Origin: Zoogloeaceae bacterium | Lineage (GTDB): Bacteria; Pseudomonadota; Gammaproteobacteria; Burkholderiales; Rhodocyclaceae | DNA length: 11,367 nucleotides | Assembly: GCA_031281985.1 (NCBI GenBank) | Contig: JAITEO010000051.1 | Coordinates: 1 to 11,367 of the forward strand | Direction of reading: 5' to 3' | Shown here: positions 7,238-11,367 of the stretch, one piece after another | Layout: each line of letters begins with the position of its first letter | Position numbering within the stretch: position 1 is the stretch's first letter | Made by a program: the position numbers and the translations under genes | Notes under the pieces: generated by a model | What the model saw: the letters and a program-made list of their open reading frames with translations, nothing else | Databases searched by the model: none | What the model was told of the DNA's origin: nothing

Positions 7238-7809
7238 ACGCGAAACGCCATATAACGCTCCTGTGCCTTGGCGCGGCGGCCTTCTGCCTCACCCTCCAGG
7301 CCGCGCCGCGCGACGGCGATATTTACGGCTACGGCAAGCGCGACACCTATACCACGGACGAAGACGAAACCGAGCAGGAAGCCTGGAAGGAAAACCCGAT
7401 CGAACTTCCCGCCTATCCAGAGTCGCAGGACTTCTACAGCTTCGAGGTGAGCGCCGCCGCCAGCAACCGCTTCTTCATCGACACCAAGAATATTCGCATC
7501 GGCAATGACGGCGTGGTGCGCTATACCCTGATGATCGTCAGTCCTTCCGGCATAAGGAACATCAGCCACGAAGGCATGCGCTGCCAGAGCCACGAAAAAC
7601 GCACCTACGCCATGGGACGCATCCAGGCCAAAACCTGGTCGCTTGCGCGCGGCAGCCAATGGACGCGCATCCGCAACGAAACCGCCAACCGCCATCACGC
7701 CGCCCTGTTCCAGGATTTCTTCTGCCCGAACGGCCTCCTCGCCAAGGATGTCAAAACTATCCAGCGGGCAATCGAAAAGGAAGGCGAACCCTGGGTCGAA
7801 ACGCCCTGA
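7234..7809 (+). CDS. CNP1-like family exported protein
   Basis: A 191-residue protein with a signal peptide (KR, hydrophobic 6-21, cleavage likely after LQA at 23). The mature part matches the CNP1-like family (PF08750, from memory): an acidic stretch, then [56 protein letters not shown] and a C-terminal FFCPNGL segment. C117 and C164 are the only cysteines in the mature part and could form a disulfide in the periplasm. The molecular function of the family is unknown. It starts in an ATGA overlap with rppH, so both are likely made from one transcript. C11 and C18 in the signal region do not form a convincing lipobox. Confidence 0.85.
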   Translation: MNAKRHITLLCLGAAAFCLTLQAAPRDGDIYGYGKRDTYTTDEDETEQEAWKENPIELPAYPESQDFYSFEVSAAASNRFFIDTKNIRIGNDGVVRYTLMIVSPSGIRNISHEGMRCQSHEKRTYAMGRIQAKTWSLARGSQWTRIRNETANRHHAALFQDFFCPNGLLAKDVKTIQRAIEKEGEPWVETP

Positions 7810-7836
7810 TTTTTCCGCTTGCGAAGGACATGCGTC

Positions 7837-8733
7837 ATGGGTTTTCCCCTGCGTTACATCGAGCCGGTCTATCGCCCGCCCAGCGAGGCGCGTTCCCTGA
7901 TCCTGCCGCTGACGGACGGCTGTTCCTGGAATCGTTGCGCCTTCTGCGAGATGTACACCGCGCCGCAAAAACGCTTTCGCGCCCGCGACGCCGCGGAAGT
8001 GCTGGCGGGCATCCAGGCGCTGGGCGCGGCAGCGGGCGCGGCGGACATTCGCCGGATATTTCTCGCGGATGGCGACGCGCTGGTCTTGCCGACCCGGCGT
8101 CTGCTGGAAGTGCTCCTTGCCATCCGCGCGCACCTGCCCGCCGTGCGTCGGGTTTCCTGCTATGGCCTGCCGCGCAATGTGCGGAAAAAAAGCGTGGCGG
8201 AATTGCGGGAACTGGCGGCGGCGGGACTTTCCCTGGTCTATGTGGGCGCGGAATCCGGCGATGACGAGGTGCTTACCCGCATCGACAAGGGCGAAACCTT
8301 CGCCAGCACGCTGGAAGCGCTGGAAAAACTGGGCGCGGCCGGCATACGCCGCTCGGTGATGATTCTGAACGGACTGGGCGGCGAAATCCTGAGCGCCGCG
8401 CACGCGCAACATTCCGCCGAACTGATGAACGCCGCGCAGCCGGAATACCTGGCAACATTGGTGTTGAGCTTTCCGCAGGGAGAAGCGCGTTTTCGCGCCG
8501 CCTTCCCGGAGTGGACGCCGCGCTCCATTTCCGGCCTGCTGGAGGAGATGGCGCGCTTCATCGAACGGCTGGAATTGAAACGCACCGTCTTTCGCAGCGA
8601 TCACGCTTCCAACTGGCTCTCCTTGCGCGGCAACCTGCCGGAGGACAAGGCAAGACTGCTGGAGCAACTGCGCCTTGCGCTCGCGCACCCCGAAACCGCG
8701 CCCCTGCGCCCGGCCTGGGCACGCGGATTATGA
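7837..8733 (+). CDS. Radical SAM protein with CX4CX2C cluster motif
   Basis: A 298-residue radical SAM enzyme of unknown substrate. The cluster motif is C29-SWNR-C34-AF-C37, i.e. CX4CX2C rather than the classic CX3CX2C, followed by EMY. I recall similar GCSxNxCxFCxMY motifs in COG1032-like radical SAM proteins, so the spacing is probably a true subfamily trait and not a mutation. LADGDAL, SCYGLPRNV and LVYVGAESGDDEVLTRIDKG match the strands of the SAM-binding barrel. There is no B12-binding or other extra domain. ATG 7837 has GAAGGA eight bases upstream; a TTG at 7819 is less likely. The gene follows the CNP1-like gene by 27 bp and probably shares its transcript. A repeat with a terminator begins 3 bp after its stop. 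Confidence 0.85.
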   Translation: MGFPLRYIEPVYRPPSEARSLILPLTDGCSWNRCAFCEMYTAPQKRFRARDAAEVLAGIQALGAAAGAADIRRIFLADGDALVLPTRRLLEVLLAIRAHLPAVRRVSCYGLPRNVRKKSVAELRELAAAGLSLVYVGAESGDDEVLTRIDKGETFASTLEALEKLGAAGIRRSVMILNGLGGEILSAAHAQHSAELMNAAQPEYLATLVLSFPQGEARFRAAFPEWTPRSISGLLEEMARFIERLELKRTVFRSDHASNWLSLRGNLPEDKARLLEQLRLALAHPETAPLRPAWARGL

Positions 8734-8843
8734 AAACGTCAAAAAGTGAAAACCCACTTTTTGTGCGGCTTTGCCGCATCTGGCTTCGCCAGACCAGCCT
8801 TTGGCTGTCCTGCGGCCTACGGCCTTGTGCCGGTTCAGTTTGC

Positions 8844-8874
8844 AAAAAAGGGCAAGCGGAGCTTGCCCTTTTTT
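8844..8874 (+). terminator. Bidirectional intrinsic terminator in copy 4
   Basis: A perfect 14-bp stem: AAAAAAGGGCAAGC (8844-8857), loop GGA, GCTTGCCCTTTTTT (8861-8874). It would end the rppH-CNP1-radical SAM transcript and would also stop antisense transcription. It is the same module as in the element at 3638-3869, but with a perfect inner stem. Confidence 0.82.
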
Positions 8875-8915
8875 GGAGGAAAGGCAAGGAAACCCACTAC
8901 CTTCCGTCCGTCCGG

Positions 8916-8996
8916 TCGTAGGGGCGCACTGCGTGCGCCCGCTGGCCGTCACGCGGCGGATGATGATTCACGGGCGCACGCAGTGCGCCCCTACGA
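8916..8996. repeat. Nested 26-bp perfect inverted repeat (family III)
   Basis: Two 26-bp arms, 8916-8941 and 8971-8996, are exact reverse complements around a 29-nt loop. Each arm is itself a small palindrome (GGGCGCAC-TGC-GTGCGCCC). Copies 1 and 3 of the host element lack it: there the GGCAACG segment runs on to the GTTTTGCGTTGGG segment with only a short spacer. It therefore looks inserted into copy 4. Confidence 0.8.
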
Positions 8997-9129
8997 GAAC
9001 CGTGCAGACCGCGCTGGTTTTGCGTTGGGGTTTTAACGGTTTGCAGGCGAAGCTTGCTTTGCCTGCAAACCCAAAATAGATCGGCAAAAAGTAGGGTTTT
9101 ACTTTTTGACGATTTCCTGAAGGAGTCGT

Positions 9130-10305
9130 ATGACGGAATTTACCGGCGGCAATCGCATTACCCTGCTTTGTTGCGGCGAGGCATATTTTCCTGCGCTTCT
9201 CAAGGAGATCGCGGCGGCGCGGCGGGAAATCTTCTTGCAGACCTATATCTTTGCCAACGACGCCATCGGCCAGGCGGTCGCGGCGGCGCTCATGGAGGCG
9301 GCGCGGCGTGGCGTCCAGGTGCGGGTGCTGGTCGACGGCTTCGGCTCGCGGGATTTCATCGCCACCTATGGCGAAGCCTTGCGCGCGGCGGGCGTGGCGG
9401 CGCTGGTGTTTCGCGAGGAAATCGCCCGGCTATCCAGCGTGTTCAGCCTGCGCCGCCACCGCCTGCGCCGCCTGCATCGCAAACTCGTCGCCATCGACGA
9501 GCGCGTCGCCTTCGTCGGCGGCATCAACATCATCGACGACAGCAACGTCCCCGCCCATATCGGCCCGCGCCTCGATTATTCCGTGCGCGTGGAAGGGCCG
9601 CTGCTGGTTCCGATCTGGAACACCCTGCGGCGCGACTGGGAAAAGGTCGCCTGGGTCAGCCTCAAGCATCGCGATCGCCTGCCCGCCAACGATCTGCCGC
9701 GCCCGCAGGTGGCGGGCTTCCAGCAGGCGGCCTTCTTGCTGCGCAACAGCGTCCGCCATCGCAACACCATCGCCAACGCCTATCTGGAAGCCATGCGCGC
9801 CGCGCGCGTTTCCATCCTCATTGCCAACGCCTATTTCTTTCCCGGCGCGCGCTTTCGCCGCGCCTTGATCAACGCCGCCCAGCGCGGCATTCGCGTCACC
9901 GTGCTGGTGCAGGGCAAAAGCGACCACCCCATGCTGCACTACGCCGCGCAAACGCTCTGCGGCCTGCTGCTACGCGCGGGCGTGCGCATCTTCGAGTACC
10001 AGCAAGGCTTCCTGCACGCCAAGGTCGCGGTCATCGACCAGAAGTGGGCTACCGTCGGTTCCTCCAACATCGACCCCTTCAGTCTGTTCCTGGCGCGGGA
10101 AAGCAACGTCGCCGTCCTGGACGGCCAGTTTTCCGTGGAACTGGAAGCCAGCCTGCACCAGGTCATCGCCAACGGCGCGCAGGAATTGACCCCGAACACC
10201 CTGGGACGCCAGTCCTGGCGCACCCGCCTGCTGCGCTGGCTTTGCTACGGCCTCGTCCACCTGATGACCGCGCTGGGACTCAGAGGACAAGGCAAGAAAT
10301 CATGA
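9130..10305 (+). CDS. clsB: Cardiolipin synthase B (phospholipase D superfamily)
   Basis: A 391-residue PLD-superfamily enzyme with two HKD motifs: H116-x-K118-x4-D123 in RRLHRKLVAIDERVAFVGG, and H296-x-K298-x4-D303 in FLHAKVAVIDQKWATVGSSN. The N-terminal GNRITLLCCGEAYFPALLKEI and YIFANDAIG segments and the C-terminal RWLCYGLVHLM resemble ClsB (YbhO). It has no N-terminal transmembrane pair, unlike ClsA, so it is a peripheral inner-membrane enzyme that makes cardiolipin from phosphatidylglycerol. E. coli ClsB is about 413 residues, so this is slightly short. AGGAG (9121-9125) lies four bases before ATG. The upstream repeat ends at 9111, so the promoter must lie in or beyond it. The stop overlaps a small ORF as ATGA. 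Confidence 0.9.
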   Translation: MTEFTGGNRITLLCCGEAYFPALLKEIAAARREIFLQTYIFANDAIGQAVAAALMEAARRGVQVRVLVDGFGSRDFIATYGEALRAAGVAALVFREEIARLSSVFSLRRHRLRRLHRKLVAIDERVAFVGGINIIDDSNVPAHIGPRLDYSVRVEGPLLVPIWNTLRRDWEKVAWVSLKHRDRLPANDLPRPQVAGFQQAAFLLRNSVRHRNTIANAYLEAMRAARVSILIANAYFFPGARFRRALINAAQRGIRVTVLVQGKSDHPMLHYAAQTLCGLLLRAGVRIFEYQQGFLHAKVAVIDQKWATVGSSNIDPFSLFLARESNVAVLDGQFSVELEASLHQVIANGAQELTPNTLGRQSWRTRLLRWLCYGLVHLMTALGLRGQGKKS

Positions 10306-10460
10306 CCCGCAAGCCCCCTGCATATCCGTGCCAGCGCGGCGGCTCCGCCAGCGGGCAATTCCCCGGCAAGCAAGCCGTTGAAGCAGAGCTTGAGGTAATA
10401 GCGCAAAAAGCGACTACACTAGGCAGTCTGTTGAATAAAGTTCTCACTAAAACGCCATGA
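10302..10460 (+). CDS. Small hypothetical ORF, doubtful
   Basis: A 52-codon ORF whose ATG overlaps the clsB stop (ATGA) and whose TGA touches the AGGAGG of the next gene. I recognise no family. The first half is Pro/Gly/Ser-rich and GC-rich. From about 10375 the composition becomes AT-richer, giving a helical tail (AVEAELEVIAQKATTLGSLLNKVL). It could be a real coupled small protein, or chance reading across the junction between core DNA and the acquired tail. No ribosome-binding site of its own is evident, which a coupled gene might not need. Confidence 0.3.
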   Translation: MTRKPPAYPCQRGGSASGQFPGKQAVEAELEVIAQKATTLGSLLNKVLTKTP

Positions 10461-10469
10461 GGAGGCAAA

Positions 10470-11072
10470 ATGCGCTATTTTCAATTTAATGTAAACGAAG
10501 ACGAAAAAAATTATGAAAAAATCATAATTTTTGGGATTGATTTTGAGGTGGAAAATGGGGAAAGAATCTGGGTCGAAGAATTGTTTGAAAGACACTTAAA
10601 TGGCCATCCTATGGCTCTTCTGAGAATTTTAAAGATGAATAAAAGAAAAAGACTTCTCCCGGAAATTGGTTATACGGATACTAGCGCTTTAATTGTTCGA
10701 AAAGATTGTTTTGATGCTTTAGAAACGAAATTTCTTGGATTGACGACAATTCCAGTCATGGCAGAGAGATTCGAGGTCATCTATTATGTCCTGTGGTTCA
10801 ATGAGTGTGTGGACTGTGTAGACTGGGATCATTCAGAATATTATCCTTGGCCAGAGGGGACGGTATTGAGACCTTGGCACAACCCAAGGGCCAATTGGTT
10901 TATTCGTCCCGCTTTGGATAAAACGAAACTCCCCGAAAATTTGGATGTTTTCAGGTTGAAAGAATGGGGAGGCCCATTTAATTTCTTTGTAAATGAAAAA
11001 GTAGCAGAGAAAATTTCCACAATCAACAATGCGGAAAAGTTTGTTGATTTCAGGGAGCTTGATTGTTACTGA
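10470..11072 (+). CDS. Imm11/DUF1629-like putative immunity protein
   Basis: A 200-residue soluble protein with no signal peptide or membrane segment. The layout resembles the Imm11 (DUF1629) family of toxin-immunity proteins: a variable N-terminus (MRYFQFNVNEDEKNY), a middle TSALIVRKDCFDALE, the YYVLWFNECVDCVDWDHSEY segment (compare YY-LN---ID-LD---S in the family), and a C-terminal LDVFRLKEWGGPFNFFVNEKVAEKI followed by FVDFREL. This is judged by eye, not by a search. AGGAGG (10460-10465) lies four bases before ATG. The gene is clearly AT-richer and uses A/T-ending codons (AAA, GAA, TTT, ATT), unlike clsB and everything upstream, which suggests horizontal transfer. No partner toxin gene precedes it. 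Confidence 0.6.
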   Translation: MRYFQFNVNEDEKNYEKIIIFGIDFEVENGERIWVEELFERHLNGHPMALLRILKMNKRKRLLPEIGYTDTSALIVRKDCFDALETKFLGLTTIPVMAERFEVIYYVLWFNECVDCVDWDHSEYYPWPEGTVLRPWHNPRANWFIRPALDKTKLPENLDVFRLKEWGGPFNFFVNEKVAEKISTINNAEKFVDFRELDCY

Positions 11073-11073
11073 A

Positions 11074-11307
11074 ATGAATAAACCATTCCGTTTCATGACG
11101 GCTTTATTCTCCGTCATTCCAGTTCTAACCGCGCTGTTGCTGTTCGGGAATGTCGCCGCATTTGAAAAGCGTTCCTGGGCAGAAGACGGGGAGATGCTGT
11201 CGGCGAAGGCTATTGATGCGCCAGAGGCAACAATGAAGTATGGCACAGAAATCACTCAGGCCGTCTGGAAGAGTATTATGGAAGGCAGTTTCAAGGTGCA
11301 CCCATGA
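11074..11307 (+). CDS. Small exported hypothetical protein (77 aa)
   Basis: Residues 1-29 look like a Sec signal peptide (K3, R6, then a hydrophobic core ending FGNVAA before FEKRSW), leaving a mature chain of about 48 residues with no cysteines. An uncleaved membrane anchor is the alternative. I recognise no family. It starts one base after the stop of the immunity-like gene and its stop overlaps the next start as ATGA, so the three genes are probably one operon. An upstream in-frame ATG at 11029 would lie inside the preceding gene and disrupt the signal peptide, so 11074 was preferred. GGGAGC (11053-11058) is too distant to be a clear ribosome-binding site; coupling may replace it. Confidence 0.5.
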   Translation: MNKPFRFMTALFSVIPVLTALLLFGNVAAFEKRSWAEDGEMLSAKAIDAPEATMKYGTEITQAVWKSIMEGSFKVHP

Positions 11308-11367
11308 AAACGAAACAACTCTGGCACATGTATTACCCAGGCATGGATGTCGTAGAACTTGAAAAGT
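11304..11367 (+). CDS. Partial gene running off the window, unknown function
   Basis: The first 21 codons (MKTKQLWHMYYPGMDVVELE...) are open to the window end. The ATGA overlap with the previous stop supports the start. There is no signal peptide. I cannot assign a family from so little sequence. Confidence 0.45.
   Translation, partial: MKTKQLWHMYYPGMDVVELEK

Larger units (their letters stand above)
8737..9111 (+). repeat. Family I MITE-like element, copy 4 (largest)
   Basis: A 375-bp element, the largest copy. Both termini fold as hairpins: CAAAAAGTG (8740-8748) with CACTTTTTG (8755-8763), and CAAAAAGTA (9085-9093) with TACTTTTTG (9100-9108). A ladder of mini-stems follows the left end (GCGGC-TTT-GCCGC, CTGGC-TTC-GCCAG, CAGCC-TTT-GGCTG). 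After it come a terminator, the GGCAAGG segment, an inserted palindrome, the GCGCTGGTTTTGCG segment and an 11-bp stem (9038-9048 with 9061-9071). It fills the gap between the radical SAM gene and clsB and ends 10 bp before the clsB ribosome-binding site. No ORF of note and no clear target-site duplication. Confidence 0.83.

Noticed and set aside
7138..8688. A 516-codon minus-strand frame opposite the CNP1-like and radical SAM genes
   Set aside because: Both plus-strand genes have family motifs, signal peptide or ribosome-binding sites. The antisense product is compositionally a GC shadow.
8737..9111. Target-site duplications flanking the family I elements
   Set aside because: I compared flanks of the three copies with both ends. 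The few matching bases are no better than chance, so none is claimed.
9054..10301. Long plus-strand frame overlapping clsB in another frame
   Set aside because: clsB has two intact HKD motifs. The alternative product is Arg/Pro/Ala-rich with no domain. Only its last 52 codons (10302-10460) are kept, as a doubtful small ORF.
10380..10415. Promoter for the immunity-like gene (TTGAGG, 19 bp, TACACT)
   Set aside because: The spacing is long for an unregulated promoter and there is no independent support, so it is left as a possibility only.

Overview
Kind of organism. The window is GC-rich bacterial chromosome, and the gene set points to a betaproteobacterium: rppH overlaps a CNP1-like envelope protein gene (a family I know mainly from Betaproteobacteria), and a divergent proS is coupled to a lytic transglycosylase gene. 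I cannot name the genus from sequence alone.

Layout. 1-149: copy of a short palindromic repeat (family II). 150-1418, minus strand: a TFIIB-type zinc-ribbon protein and a CadR/PbrR-type MerR regulator, separated by a repeat element of family I. 1459-3632, plus strand: a MerR-type promoter with a perfect 9-3-9 operator, a leader made of three consecutive hairpins derived from a partial family I element, and a Cd/Zn/Pb P1B-type ATPase. 3638-3869: another family I element with a bidirectional terminator, between the convergent ATPase and transglycosylase genes. 3874-6266, minus strand: proS and a transglycosylase gene in a 13-nt overlap. 6267-6709: a divergent intergenic region holding two further family II copies. 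6710-8733, plus strand: rppH, the CNP1-like gene (ATGA overlap) and a radical SAM gene. 8737-9111: the largest family I element, with a second, unrelated palindrome nested inside. 9130-10305: cardiolipin synthase B. 10302-11367: a visibly AT-richer tail with a small ORF of doubtful status, an Imm11/DUF1629-like immunity-type protein, a 77-residue exported protein and the first 21 codons of another gene.

How it works together. cadR and cadA form a classic metal-responsive divergent pair: the regulator underwinds a promoter with a long (19-bp) spacer and the pump exports soft divalent metals. proS, rppH, the transglycosylase gene and clsB are housekeeping genes (translation, mRNA 5'-end processing, envelope). 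The tail looks like accessory material, possibly part of a polymorphic-toxin or effector immunity locus that continues past the window.

Most notable. The intergenic spaces are filled by a non-coding, MITE-like, modular repeat (four copies, one partial). Each terminus usually folds as its own A/T-rich hairpin. The stems differ between copies by paired, compensatory changes. The elements carry intrinsic terminators, supply the stop codon of cadR, form the leader of cadA, and abut the ribosome-binding sites of two other genes. I do not recognise this family.
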